A stretch of DNA of 64,000 nt from Sphaerospermopsis kisseleviana NIES-73 (lineage in GTDB: Bacteria; Cyanobacteriota; Cyanobacteriia; Cyanobacteriales; Nostocaceae). The stretch covers positions 303,397 through 367,396 of the forward strand of contig NZ_AP018314.1 of the NCBI RefSeq assembly GCF_002368075.1, in the 5' to 3' direction. The stretch's first letter is position 1. The number at the start of each line of letters is the position of its first letter. This document shows, piece after piece, positions 44,863-54,285 of this stretch. Under the pieces are notes generated by a model. It saw only the letters and a program-made list of their open reading frames with translations, did no database searches and was not told the DNA's origin. The position numbers were made by a program, and so were the translations under genes.

Positions 44863-45046
44863 AATTATTTATATTTACGTAAATGTATCTTAATCAACAT
44901 TTTATAAAAGCTGAAATAGAATTATTTATACATTAAATTTTCCAATTACTGGTTAAATTTTGAAAAAGTAATTCATGGAATCTATTAGTTTCTATTAGAT
45001 TTTGGTAACAATTTTTTCCGGGTATGCAAGTGATTGATAAGAACTT

Positions 45047-45889
45047 ATGAAATGGCAGTTATTGACATATAATAGACAAGTGCTAGGTAGAATATTAAAA
45101 ATAACAGTGATTACTGTTTGCAGTGGAATTTTATGCATTTCTTGCAATCAAAATCAGGATGTTTTAGTAACAGAAATAGGGGTTAGTCCTCCGAACCGAC
45201 TGACACCTAGAACATCCAAAGCAGGAGAGTTTTATATTCAGGGACAAAATCAGCACGCTAAAGGTAATTCTGAAGCGGCTATTGCTGCTTATAGTCGTTC
45301 AATTAGTCTTAATTCTCAATATGCACCTGCGTTTAAAAGTCGGGGTTTAGCATATTTTGATATTGGTAATAAAGAAGGTGCGATCACTGATTATAATCAA
45401 GCATTACGTCTTAATCCTAATGATGCAGAAACCTATAATAATCGTGGTAATGCTTTTGCATCTTTGGGAGATCAGCAAGCAGCTATTTCTGATTATAATG
45501 AAGCGATTCGTTTAGCTCCAAATTATGCCGAAGCTTTCAATAATCGCGGTAATGCCCGTGCAGCCATAGGTGATAGAAATGGGGCGATAGAAGATTATAC
45601 TGAAGCAATTAGAATAGATGAAAATTATTCTGTTGCCTATAATAACCGCGGAAATGCTTACGCTGCCCTGGGAGATCCACAAAAAGCGATCGCAGATTAC
45701 AATCAAGCCATTCGTTTAAATCCTAATTTTGGTCCTGGGTTTAATAACCGAGGAAATGCTTTTGCTGCTGCTGGAGATAAACGCAGTGCATTACAAGATT
45801 TACAACGGGCAGCAGCTATTTTTGATCGAGAAGGTAACAAAGAATTGTATCAACAAGTAATGAAAAATATTGAAGATTTGGGAAGGTAA
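45047..45889 (+). CDS. Exported TPR-repeat protein, probable lipoprotein
   Basis: A 280-aa protein. The N-terminus has a basic region, a hydrophobic segment and CSGILCISCNQNQ, an imperfect lipobox, so lipid anchoring is likely but not certain. From about residue 60 there are six consecutive 34-residue tetratricopeptide repeats with the ANYNRGNA/NNRGNAFA pattern (AIADYNQAIRLNPNFGPGFN and similar), forming a protein-interaction superhelix. Partners unknown. Next to no related genes. Confidence 0.87.
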   Translation: MKWQLLTYNRQVLGRILKITVITVCSGILCISCNQNQDVLVTEIGVSPPNRLTPRTSKAGEFYIQGQNQHAKGNSEAAIAAYSRSISLNSQYAPAFKSRGLAYFDIGNKEGAITDYNQALRLNPNDAETYNNRGNAFASLGDQQAAISDYNEAIRLAPNYAEAFNNRGNARAAIGDRNGAIEDYTEAIRIDENYSVAYNNRGNAYAALGDPQKAIADYNQAIRLNPNFGPGFNNRGNAFAAAGDKRSALQDLQRAAAIFDREGNKELYQQVMKNIEDLGR

Positions 45890-45959
45890 AAAGAATAGGA
45901 GTCAGGAGATCAAGGAGTCAGGAGTTAGAAGAAAGATAAATATTCCCAGTCCCCAATTA

Positions 45960-46207
45960 CTATTCTTCAAAACTAGGAGTGCGTAAATCTTCCACTAAAG
46001 CTTGAATATCTTCAGGAGGTGGAGGAGTAAAACGGGAAACTATCAAGGTGACAATAAAATTAATGACCATTCCTAAAGTGCCGATCCCTTCAGCAGAAAC
46101 GCCAAAAAACCAAGGTGTCATTCCGGCAAATTTCACCCCAATAATATAGATGCTAGTGAAAATTAAACCTGCCAACATTCCCGCGATCGCACCTTGAGAA
46201 TTTGTCC
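45960..46207 (-). pseudogene. Sodium:solute symporter remnant (C-terminus only)
   Basis: Only about 80 C-terminal codons remain: QGAIAGMLAGLIFTSIYIIG, VKFAGMTPWFFGVSAEGIGT and LGMVINFIVTLIVSRFTPPP, the last membrane segments of an SSS-family (acetate/solute) symporter. The reading frame runs upstream almost to the stop of the DUF4212 gene, so some 480 codons have been lost by one clean deletion. Confidence 0.8.
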
Positions 46208-46507
46208 TTATTTTTTGATATTATATTTTCGGTCTAATTTATCCATTTGGAAAGCGTAGGTAAAAATCAAAACTACAAAAATCAAAATTGATCCTTGTTG
46301 TGCCATCCAAAAACCAAAAGGAACACCAAAAAACTTGATTGTGTTTAATGGTTGAACTAATAAAATGCTGAAAACTATGGAAGCTAAAGCCCAAATAATT
46401 AACAGATTTCTGATTAAATCAGTGTTAGCACGCCAATAAGCACGGCGTTGTTCTTCATCCATTGTTGTTATCCTGGTTGAATCATAGATAATTTCAATAG
46501 CCGTCAT
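46208..46507 (-). CDS. DUF4212 small subunit of a sodium:solute symporter
   Basis: A 99-aa protein (84 aa if it starts at MDEEQRRAYWRAN, 46462, the family-like start). Two membrane segments (LIRNLLIIWALASIVFSILL and QQGSILIFVVLIFTYAFQMD) and the conserved YWRANTDLIR and FFGVPFGFWMAQQG motifs mark DUF4212, which is normally encoded directly upstream of, and works with, an SSS-family symporter large subunit. Here that partner is deleted down to its C-terminus, so this gene is probably orphaned. Confidence 0.85.
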   Translation of the reverse strand: MTAIEIIYDSTRITTMDEEQRRAYWRANTDLIRNLLIIWALASIVFSILLVQPLNTIKFFGVPFGFWMAQQGSILIFVVLIFTYAFQMDKLDRKYNIKK

Positions 46508-46651
46508 TATCTAACAAGAATCCAATTTTTCATGTTAATTTTTTTTAATTGAAGCAGCAATGATGGGTCAAATAAAACAGGAGTCAAGAGAATCAAGAAA
46601 GCAGTTTAGCTTAAAGCAGACCGAATCACAAATTTCTGTGTCATAAACTTA

Positions 46652-47311
46652 CTAGCGAGGACGTTCATTATTATCATCAAAATCTTCCTCTTCATCTTCA
46701 AAAAAACCCCAATCATCATCACTTTGATCAGTAGTTGGGGGTTGATAAGGAGGGATAATTACTCGGTAATCAGCATCATAAATTGATTCGGTTTTTCCTA
46801 CACCAGTATTTTTCGGTGATTGAGAACTGTAGGAGTAAACAGAATCAGACTGAGATACATTTTTCCGAGCTTGCTGATTTGGGTAGGGTTTCGGGCTTGG
46901 TGTCTCGGCTGGTTCTGCAAAATCCCAATCATCAGCTTGATTAGGATCTGTTTCCCAATCATCAAATTCATTACTGGTAGTGTAATCGGTTTCTGTAACT
47001 GGCCTGCGTGGGCTACTGGGAGGTGGTATAGTTTCTTCCCTGGGATTTGTCTTAACACGCGGTGCTGTTCTCGTTGACCTAGATGAAGATGCTTTTTCAG
47101 TAAAATAAGTAGTAAATTTAAACAAGGTGGTAATTAAAAAAGATGTTACACCACCAGCAGCAATGCTAAATAAAATCCATAAAGCCAGTGGTAATGGTTG
47201 AGTTCGCATCCCCAAAAATACTAAGGGGAGGGCAGGAGAAAAATTTTGAACTAACAATAGTGTTAGTCCCCCCAGCACCACTACCAACAAAATTACACGA
47301 ATTCCAGCCAT
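46652..47311 (-). CDS. LapA/DUF1049-like membrane protein with acidic tail
   Basis: A 219-aa protein with two N-terminal membrane segments (VILLVVVLGGLTLLLVQNFS and LALWILFSIAAGGVTSFLIT) arranged as in LapA-domain proteins, then a long disordered, acidic region ending in DDDWGFFEDEEEDFDDNNER. The tail presumably faces the cytoplasm. Function unknown. It is the last gene of a minus-strand run rnr - ubiX - this gene, about 100 bases after ubiX with an STRR tract between. Confidence 0.78.
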   Translation of the reverse strand: MAGIRVILLVVVLGGLTLLLVQNFSPALPLVFLGMRTQPLPLALWILFSIAAGGVTSFLITTLFKFTTYFTEKASSSRSTRTAPRVKTNPREETIPPPSSPRRPVTETDYTTSNEFDDWETDPNQADDWDFAEPAETPSPKPYPNQQARKNVSQSDSVYSYSSQSPKNTGVGKTESIYDADYRVIIPPYQPPTTDQSDDDWGFFEDEEEDFDDNNERPR

Positions 47312-47324
47312 TTTTGTTATTAGT

Positions 47325-47412
47325 TATTAGTCATTAGTCATTAGTCATTAGTCATTAGTCATTTTTATCCAATCACCAGTCCCCAATCACCAGTCCCCAG
47401 TCCCCAGTCCCC
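47325..47412. repeat. STRR tract (TTAGTCA and CCAGTCC units)
   Basis: Tandem TTAGTCA heptamers followed by CAATCACCAGTCCCC units fill the spacer between ubiX and the LapA-like gene. If the genes are co-transcribed, the repeats are part of the message. Confidence 0.85.
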
Positions 47413-48033
47413 TTAAATATGACCTTCCCAGCGTTGAATGGGAATACAATCAATATCTAGTTGATCTAAAGCACGGGCTACGACAAAATCAACTAAATCT
47501 TCAACTGTTTGGGGGTTGTGATACCAGGCGGGAATGGCGGGAACAACTCTAACTCCTGTTTCTGCTAAGGTGGTTAAGTTCCGCAGGTGAATCAGGCTAA
47601 AAGGCGTTTCTCTGGGAACAATCACCAGTTTACGTCCTTCTTTGATCTGTACATCTGCTGCCCGTTCTAGTAAGTCTGAACTTAAACCCACTGCTAGTTT
47701 AGCTACTGTACTCATGCTACAGGGGATAATGATCATCCCCAAAGTTTTGAACGAACCACTAGCAATACCAGCACCAACATCACTCCAAGGATGACAGCGT
47801 AGTTGACCAGATAGGGTTACTCCGGCTTGAGTTCGCCAAAATTGCTCTTGTGCTTGGGGATCTGCTGGCATTCGGATATTTTGCTCTGCTTGCCAAACCA
47901 TGTAAGTTGATTTAGATGCAACCAGTTCAATTTTATACTCAGCTTCTAAAAGAAATTTAAGAGCGCGAATGGCGTAAATCAGGCCGGATGCACCTGATAC
48001 GCCTAAAATAAGTGGTTTACTGTTATTGGACAC
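47413..48033 (-). CDS. ubiX: Flavin prenyltransferase
   Basis: UbiX makes prenylated FMN, the cofactor of UbiD-type decarboxylases used in quinone synthesis. A 206-aa homologue of usual length: GVSGASGLIYAIRALKFLLE (flavin-binding start), the GAGIASGSFKTLGMIIIPCSMSTVAKLA region (two motifs, about residues 87-114) and RKLVIVPRETPFSLIHLRNL. It is downstream of rnr on the same strand with a 220-base gap containing STRR repeats, so it may have its own promoter. No ubiD is in the window. Confidence 0.94.
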   Translation of the reverse strand: MSNNSKPLILGVSGASGLIYAIRALKFLLEAEYKIELVASKSTYMVWQAEQNIRMPADPQAQEQFWRTQAGVTLSGQLRCHPWSDVGAGIASGSFKTLGMIIIPCSMSTVAKLAVGLSSDLLERAADVQIKEGRKLVIVPRETPFSLIHLRNLTTLAETGVRVVPAIPAWYHNPQTVEDLVDFVVARALDQLDIDCIPIQRWEGHI

Positions 48034-48253
48034 GAAAATACCCAGAAAATTTACCTAAGAAGAATTTAGGAGTCAGGAGTCAGGAGTCAGAATGAATTCT
48101 GTGCAACTGGTGGATGAATCGGGGTTTAAAGCCCCCAGATTTATCCGTGAAGAAAAGAAAAAATTTTCGCGAGGTGTTACCCCTGACTATGCCTACGGCA
48201 CGTCTACGACGAACAGGCATGGGGTATTCTGACCGCTGAATTCTGACTTCTCT

Positions 48254-50608
48254 TCATTCATCTTCACTATAGGGATCTAAATCAAAAGATTTGATGTGAT
48301 TTGGTAAGTAAATATCTGTGCCATCTTCATTAGCAACACTTACTCCTGAACCTTTGACCATACCATCAGCGCCAACTGTGACTAAATCAATTTGTTGACG
48401 GTAGTAGTCTACACTTTTGACTTGTACGGAGACGCGATCGCCTAATCTATAGGAAGCGCGATTTTTCCGCCCAAATAGTGCTTGTTGTCTAGCCCGATAT
48501 TCATACCAATCATCTTTTAGTGAACTGACGTGTACTAATCCTTCTACCCGCAAAGGTGTACTTAGTTGAGAGCCGATTTCTGACTCTGTAGCTGGGACTT
48601 CGATTTCTACAAAGAAACCGTAGGATTGAACGCCTGTAATTACACCGGGAAAAACTTGACCGATGCGCTGTTTCATCAGTTGGGCCTTTTGTAGTCCAGC
48701 TAAATCGGCTTCAGCTTCTTGAACTTCTTTTTCTCGGTCATTAATCTGGACAAGGACTCTATTTAAATCGCTTTGTAGTTCTTGTTGTAGTTCTGGTGGG
48801 AGAACGTTCCAGTTAATTTCCAAATGAGAAGAGGAGTGACGCAGGTTAACACGCTCTTTAACACGGGTGTTGCGGCGATCGCGCCCATATTCCAATAAGG
48901 CATGATATACCCTTTGCATGAGTAAATCTGGGTAACGCCGCAAGGGTGAGCTTATGTGAAGATACTGTGGCAGTGCTAAACCAAAGTGAGATCCTTTGGT
49001 GGTGCTGTACATAGCAGGTTTGAGAGTATCTTGCAGCAGGTAGGTAAGAACTTGCTCAGATGGTGATTCAGCGAAAATACCGGTTAATTGCTGATAATCT
49101 AGGGGTTGAATTTCCAATTCTGGATCAAGTGTTAATTCCACACCTAAATTAATTGCCAGTTTCAGCATTTCCTGGACATCTTCAGGATCAGGTGTACCTT
49201 GAACTCGCCAAATAGCAGGAACTCCCAAGGCGCTGAGTTGATCTGCCATTAGTTCATTTACCATCAGTACAAACTCTGTGATGAGCGATCGCACTGATGA
49301 GTCATGAGGTACTACCGCCCCCATATTACCTTCATCATGATAAGGATTTTGGCTAGGTGGTAGATTCAACTGCAAGCTACCGCGAGATAAGCGAGCTTGT
49401 TTGACTGTTGTCGCCAAAGTTGCCAAATCACGTAATATCTCTGTACTTTCAACAGATGCTTTTGTTGATTCACCATTGAGTATTGCTTCCCCTTGCTCTT
49501 TGCTTACAGCCGTATCAACATTAATCACACTCGGTTGAATTTCCCACTCAATCACTTCTCCCAGTTGGGGATCAATGGTGATGACAAAGGAGAGTGCGAG
49601 GCGATCGCTGTCCGGTATCAATGAACAACGTTCCCCTACCGCATCAGGTAACATCGGCAAAATTAAATCTCCGAGATACACTGACCTGCCCCGCTTGAGT
49701 GCTTCTCTATCTAATATCTCGTCAGCCTGAATAAAGTGAGATAAATCAGTAATATGAACAATTAACCGCCAGGGTTGACTGGGGTTTTTCTCTAAGCTAA
49801 AAGCATTTTCTACTACTCTATCGTCACCGTTTACCCCTTCTATCGTCAGAGTAAACAAATTCCGTAAATCTACGCGATCTTTTAAATCTGCTTTCAGCAG
49901 CTTTTTAGGTAATTTCGCGGCTGCATCCAAGACATTTTCTGTAAAAGTCCGAGATAAATCGTGTTTGCACGTTACCAAGTCTATATCAGCAGCGGCTTCA
50001 GCATCGCTACCCAGAATTTGTACCACCCGCCCCAGGGGTGGATATTGAGCTAAGGGATAACGCAAGACTTCCACATGAGCTAAGTGGTCGATAGCTGCGT
50101 CTAAGTTAATGCCATTGGTGAGCAGTTTCAATTCAAACAGCAAACGATCATCCAAAGGTACAGCACGGAAACCCCCTTCTACTTGCTTAATCCGTGCTAG
50201 TAAAGTGTGATTAGAACGCTCCAGAATCAACTTTACCTCACCTTCAGGAGAACGGCGACGACTACCTTCTTTTAGAACTCTCACCAAAACGCGATCGCCA
50301 TTCCAGGCATTACTGAGATGGCTTTCCCGGATATAAATATCCTCCGAGCCTTCCACATCCTGAATTGCAAAACAAAACCCCTTACTAGAACAGCGGAGTT
50401 TCGCTTCAATCAGCCCCTCTTCTGATACACGACGATACTTACCCCGATCTTTGACTAACAGTCCAATTTTTTCCAGCACCTCCAAAGCAATGTGAAGTTT
50501 TTCCAAACTATCTTCATCTTCACAACCCAGTTTTTTTTCCAAAACCTTCCGAGCTACCAATTTATCATCAGTAAAATTGGCAAGAAGTGTAGCGATTGAA
50601 AATTCCAT
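48254..50608 (-). CDS. rnr: Ribonuclease R / RNase II-family exoribonuclease
   Basis: A 784-aa processive 3'-5' exoribonuclease. An N-terminal winged-helix/cold-shock part (about 1-240) precedes the RNB catalytic domain with conserved HITDLSHFIQADEILDREAL and RGRSVYLGDLILPMLPDAVG (the Asp cluster binding Mg2+), then SPLRRYPDLLMQR and a C-terminal S1 RNA-binding domain (VFPGVITGVQSYGFFVEIEV). It degrades structured RNA and defective transcripts. ATG 50608 is preceded by an unusually long region (1.1 kb) without genes. Confidence 0.93.
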   Translation of the reverse strand: MEFSIATLLANFTDDKLVARKVLEKKLGCEDEDSLEKLHIALEVLEKIGLLVKDRGKYRRVSEEGLIEAKLRCSSKGFCFAIQDVEGSEDIYIRESHLSNAWNGDRVLVRVLKEGSRRRSPEGEVKLILERSNHTLLARIKQVEGGFRAVPLDDRLLFELKLLTNGINLDAAIDHLAHVEVLRYPLAQYPPLGRVVQILGSDAEAAADIDLVTCKHDLSRTFTENVLDAAAKLPKKLLKADLKDRVDLRNLFTLTIEGVNGDDRVVENAFSLEKNPSQPWRLIVHITDLSHFIQADEILDREALKRGRSVYLGDLILPMLPDAVGERCSLIPDSDRLALSFVITIDPQLGEVIEWEIQPSVINVDTAVSKEQGEAILNGESTKASVESTEILRDLATLATTVKQARLSRGSLQLNLPPSQNPYHDEGNMGAVVPHDSSVRSLITEFVLMVNELMADQLSALGVPAIWRVQGTPDPEDVQEMLKLAINLGVELTLDPELEIQPLDYQQLTGIFAESPSEQVLTYLLQDTLKPAMYSTTKGSHFGLALPQYLHISSPLRRYPDLLMQRVYHALLEYGRDRRNTRVKERVNLRHSSSHLEINWNVLPPELQQELQSDLNRVLVQINDREKEVQEAEADLAGLQKAQLMKQRIGQVFPGVITGVQSYGFFVEIEVPATESEIGSQLSTPLRVEGLVHVSSLKDDWYEYRARQQALFGRKNRASYRLGDRVSVQVKSVDYYRQQIDLVTVGADGMVKGSGVSVANEDGTDIYLPNHIKSFDLDPYSEDE

Positions 50609-51530
50609 GCAGTGAACCGACCTTTGGTCAAAACATCATTTTTCGTGTAATCTGGTTCTTCCGCTTTACTAAACTTACTCAAATCTACCTAAAGACTTGC
50701 AGTTAGCTTCCTGCTTTACTTAAGAGTGACGGCACTTACTTAATCCACAGGCTTTTGGTTTGGACAAAGCTTGCCCTACCTTAGAATTTTAGGATTTTCC
50801 GGCTTGGTTATCGCCTAAAAGGTATTTTAGATGAACTAATTTACCTTTTTCAAAACCTTGTTTACTTAAATTTGAGCAAATTTAAGTATATTTAGGTAAA
50901 ATTTTGAGTTCAGTTGTTAGCTCTGTATCTCCTCACAGCCAACAGACACTTGTTGCCAACGAATTACCCTAGAGTGGTCTCTCGTAGATAAGACAAGGCA
51001 GCACAAGTTCCTTTCAGAGCGAGGCTCTGCTCGGAATTCTCACTGCACGACCAGAATTCACTTGGGTTCAACCTTCTTCACCTAACCAATCTTACACAGC
51101 ACTCCTGATACTCGATTTCCACCTGATAATTACGCAATGGAATTTTGAGAGATTTGGTTTAGAGAACTCTTCAATTTCCACTAGCTGATACAAAAGGCAA
51201 GTAACAGATGTTTGATTGTCTAGATTTCAACAGGTACTACCATGAGAATCTGAGTTTTAACTAGGAGACACAGCCGATTAACCTAATTTTCCCCTCTGTA
51301 GAATCGGTAACAATCAGGTAAGCAGCTGAACAAGCAATGAGGGCGAACCTTATCTTTATTATTGTAGATTTAGAGCGCACTTCCAGAAAATACTTCTAGA
51401 CATCTAGTTGGGTGATTAGTATAGCATTGAAAGCAAGACACCTGATTCAGTCAGCAGTAACTAAAATTTTCTGCGAATTATGCACAAATTAGTTGCTGCT
51501 ACAATCTTGACTGATGATCATAGCGCAAAA
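50609..51530. other. Long non-coding region upstream of rnr
   Basis: About 920 bases with no supportable ORF. Several TTACTTAA-type motifs and a perfect 24-bp palindrome (50864-50887) lie in the half nearer rnr. A GAGCGAGGCTCTGCTC hairpin is at 51018-51033. It could hold a long rnr 5' untranslated region or a non-coding RNA, but no known RNA was recognised. Confidence 0.4.
50864..50887. promoter_or_regulatory. Perfect 24-bp palindrome ACTTAAATTTG-AG-CAAATTTAAGT
   Basis: An 11-2-11 perfect inverted repeat, 256 bases before the rnr start. Its strict symmetry and AT-rich arms suggest a dimeric regulator's operator; no T-run follows to make it a terminator. Confidence 0.4.
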
Positions 51531-51534
51531 AGTC

Positions 51535-51619
51535 GTAGGGGCGAAGTAGGGGCGAAGCATTCGGAAAATAACCTGTGATAAAAATTAATAATTGTTCGCC
51601 CGAATCCTTCGCCCGTACA
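51535..51619. repeat. REP-like inverted repeat
   Basis: GTAGGGGCGAAG (twice), CATTCGG, core AAAATAACCTGTGATAAAA and CCGAATCCTTCGCCCGTAC: the family described at 1054, with STRR-like GGAGGCA units after it and a palindromic CTTCGCCACGCTTCGC motif near 51660. Confidence 0.78.
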
Positions 51620-51758
51620 GGAGGCAGGAGGCAGAAGTTCAAGGAGTCAGGCGTATGGCTTCGCCACGCTTCGCTATCAGGACGTATTACCAAGTAGTTA
51701 AATATCTATATAAAATCAAACAAATCTACAAAGTACAAATAAAGTAAAACAGATTGAG

Positions 51759-52616
51759 ATGGGTGGAAATATGATGTTGGCTCAGTTCCAGAGATTGTAT
51801 CCTAACGGAAGTATTATTTCTGAATTAGTAGAGATTTTTCAAGGTAAATATATCGTCCGAGTCAGTCTACAAATTGAAGGTGTCACCCGTGCCACTGCTA
51901 TGGCGGGATCAGACACTGTGGAAGCTGCTGAAGACCAAGCTAGAAATCGAGCGCTTATGGTTTTGGGAATCACAAATACAACCAGGGAAAATGCTGCTGT
52001 TTCTGTTTCCCCAGAACCTGTTTCCCCTGTAACCGTGAATCCTTCCCCAAAAACTACCACAGTTTTCCATGAATCTGTCCCTAGCACTGGTGATGTTGCC
52101 AGGGGTCAATGGTCACTGACTAACAACACTAAAAACGATACCTACAACCAAACTTTAGATCAAACTTTAGACCAAACTTTAGATCAAACTTTAGATCAAA
52201 CTTTAGATCAAATAGATCAAAGTTTTTCTGAAACTACTCCCACAGAAGAAAAAATTGATACTTCAGCGCCTAACCTGAATCTAGTATCTAATCCCGAACC
52301 TGAACTTCAACCTTTACCAGAAATTCCTCCTAGTAATGTCACCCCATTTACTCCACGTAGTTATTCTTCTGTTGAAGATACTGGTTTGCGCTTAGGGATA
52401 GGCAAAACCAAGAGAAAAAGCGAACCAGTTAATTTATCTGATGTCATTGCCCAAACCGATGTCCAAATAGAACGCTTGGGCTGGACTAAAGAACAGGGAA
52501 GAGAACATCTCAAGAAAACCTACAGTAAACTGGGGCGTTCTTTACTGAGTGAGGAAGAGTTACTCGATTTTCTCAACTACCTCAAAGCTCAACCTGATCC
52601 TATAGCTGGATTTTAA
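51759..52616 (+). CDS. Unidentified protein with a TLDQ minisatellite
   Basis: A 285-aa protein with three parts. The N-terminal 65 residues (RLYPNGSIISELVEIFQGKY, VEAAEDQARNRALMVLGI) resemble a small alpha-beta domain, perhaps dsRBD-like. The middle is low-complexity Pro/Thr/Ser-rich and holds five TLDQ tetrapeptides encoded by a 12-bp tandem repeat (about 52153-52211). The C-terminal conserved block (about 210-285; IERLGWTKEQGREHLKKTYS, KLGRSLLSEEELLDFLNYL) looks like the conserved end of a cyanobacterial hypothetical family. ATG 51759 or ATG 51771 are both possible. No function can be assigned. Confidence 0.72.
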   Translation: MGGNMMLAQFQRLYPNGSIISELVEIFQGKYIVRVSLQIEGVTRATAMAGSDTVEAAEDQARNRALMVLGITNTTRENAAVSVSPEPVSPVTVNPSPKTTTVFHESVPSTGDVARGQWSLTNNTKNDTYNQTLDQTLDQTLDQTLDQTLDQIDQSFSETTPTEEKIDTSAPNLNLVSNPEPELQPLPEIPPSNVTPFTPRSYSSVEDTGLRLGIGKTKRKSEPVNLSDVIAQTDVQIERLGWTKEQGREHLKKTYSKLGRSLLSEEELLDFLNYLKAQPDPIAGF

Positions 52617-52617
52617 A

Positions 52618-52763
52618 AGGAGGGGACTGGGGACTGGGGACTGGGGACTGGGGACTGGGGACTGGGGACTGGGGACTGGGGACTGGGGACTGGGAGAAAT
52701 TATTTGTATTTTCCCAATCACCAATCAGCAATCACCAATCACCAATCACCAATCACCAATCAC
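52618..52763. repeat. Long GGGGACT array with opposed CCAATCA array
   Basis: About nine GGGGACT heptamers followed, after a short AT-rich spacer, by about six CCAATCA heptamers. It is the longest pure STRR in the window, between convergent genes. Confidence 0.9.
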
Positions 52764-53369
52764 CTACACTACAACCATTGGACGGCTACCGGCGGAGTGA
52801 CGGTCAATCACTTGGTCGATTAAGCCGTATTCTTTGGCTTCTTCTGGAGACATGAAAAAGTCGCGTTCTGTATCTTCGGCAATACGTTCAAAAGGCTGAC
52901 CAGTGTGTTCGGCTAAATACTCATTCAGCTTGCGCTTGTGGTATAAAATTTCCCGTGCCTGAATTTCAATATCAGTCGCTTGACCTTGAGCGCCGCCTAA
53001 AGGTTGGTGAATCATAATCCGTGAATGAGGTAAACTCATCCTTTTACCTTTAGTACCTGCACTTAATAGGAAAGCGCCCATACTCGCCGCTAGTCCGGTA
53101 CAAATGGTACAGACATCGGGGCGGATATTTTTCATGGTGTCAAAAATGCCCATCCCCGCCGTCACTGAACCACCAGGAGAGTTGATATACATATAAATGT
53201 CTTTCTCCGGGTCTTCAGAATCTAAAAACAACAATTGGGCAACTATCAGGTTAGCCAGACTGCTGTCCACCTGTTGTCCCAAAAAAATGATCCGCTCACG
53301 TAACAGCCGTGAGTAGATATCAAAGGCGCGTTCGCCTCGACCCGATTGTTCAATAACGATAGGAATCAT
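52764..53369 (-). CDS. clpP: ATP-dependent Clp protease proteolytic subunit
   Basis: A 201-aa serine protease subunit that forms the barrel unfolded proteins are fed into by ClpC/ClpX. The catalytic triad is visible: S96 ([10 protein letters not shown]), H121 (MIHQPLGG) and D170 (DTERDFF), so this is a true ClpP rather than the inactive ClpR type. It is one of several clpP paralogues normally present in cyanobacteria, and no clpX or clpR adjoins it. The start is ATG 53369. The 3' end borders the longest STRR array. Confidence 0.96.
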   Translation of the reverse strand: MIPIVIEQSGRGERAFDIYSRLLRERIIFLGQQVDSSLANLIVAQLLFLDSEDPEKDIYMYINSPGGSVTAGMGIFDTMKNIRPDVCTICTGLAASMGAFLLSAGTKGKRMSLPHSRIMIHQPLGGAQGQATDIEIQAREILYHKRKLNEYLAEHTGQPFERIAEDTERDFFMSPEEAKEYGLIDQVIDRHSAGSRPMVVV

Positions 53370-53898
53370 TGAGCGTATTTGTATCTATTTGCTATTTATT
53401 CTATCTATGAGAGAGGCTGATTGTGTTGATTGTCAAATTTGGATATCTCGACAATAACAGATAAATTTTTGATCTCCTAATCATCTGCTCTGAGCAAACA
53501 GATTTTTCAATAGCAATACTCTAGAATCAAATATCTCATCGCCAAAATTTTTTTAACAGGCACTTTTAGCGACTGATAGCAGTCTCAAGAATTGTGGCGA
53601 TGTCAAAAGCGGGAGAATTCAAAAGTTCATCATCATTAACAGATGATTAACTTACATTCTGACACTAGCTGTCTGCGTGCCTATTTATTGACCTATAACT
53701 TTAGCTTGCCTTGTGTTGGCGAATCTATATTATTTGGTCGAAATTCTTTTTCAGGTATTAGTAACTTTTTTCACAATTTTTAACCTGAACCTGGTTAATT
53801 TTCCGGACATATTTTGCAAATCCGGTAAATCGGGACTATCTGGTGTATTTAGATTAACCAATCTAAATTTAAATGCTATTTTTCAAGAGAGGAGTGCT
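53370..53898. other. Intergenic region upstream of clpP
   Basis: About 530 AT-rich bases with the minus-strand clpP promoter on one side. An open frame from TTG 53713 runs into the small gene at 53899, but the added residues have no protein-like pattern. Nothing else recognised. Confidence 0.4.
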
Positions 53899-54054
53899 AT
53901 GCTAGAAAGACTTATGCAAGCTGCTTTAATCACTTTTTTGCTGCACCTAATCGCAGCACTAAACCCCAGTACCCAAATTCCTCGCAAGTCTGTATCACCT
54001 GTATCGGAAATTCCAGCCCCTGTTCTCGGTTCAACTATTCGTTTTTCCAAATAA
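53899..54054 (+). CDS. Small single-span membrane protein (51 aa)
   Basis: ATG 53899 is preceded by a good Shine-Dalgarno sequence (GAGAGGAG, 4 bases away), which decides the start over the longer frame from 53713. The peptide is MLERLMQAALITFLLHLIAA, then LNPSTQIPRKSVSPVSEIPA and a short tail ending in RFSK: one hydrophobic helix and a Pro/Ser-rich tail. No family recognised. An STRR tract follows the stop directly. Confidence 0.55.
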   Translation: MLERLMQAALITFLLHLIAALNPSTQIPRKSVSPVSEIPAPVLGSTIRFSK

Positions 54055-54168
54055 AAGGTGATTGGTGATTGGTGATTGGTGACTGGGTAAAAATAACTAA
54101 TAAATAATAAATAATAACTAATGACTAAAAAGTAATAAGCTGATAAACCTTTAATTTGCACAACCAAT

Positions 54169-54198
54169 GCGGGCAGGATGCCCACCCCACAAGAGTTT
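54169..54198. repeat. Dispersed repeat GGCAGGATGCCCACCCCACAAGAG
   Basis: Inverted copy of the CTCTTGTGGGGTGGGCATCC repeat seen at 15523 and 25516, here 90 bases upstream of the YyaL-type gene. Confidence 0.65.
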
Positions 54199-54285
54199 CA
54201 ATTTTAGATAATATGCAAGTTAAATGTCCAACAGCTTAACTTTAAAAACGCTAGACTGGTCAGAAAATGGTGGAAAACTATTATC

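Noticed and set aside
51055-51080. GGGTTCAACC as a tRNA T-arm
   Set aside because: Flanking bases do not form the T-stem, and no acceptor or anticodon arms can be drawn.
53713-53898. N-terminal extension of the 51-aa membrane protein
   Set aside because: The strong GAGAGGAG site before ATG 53899 supports the short form; the added residues are hydrophobic noise from AT-rich DNA.
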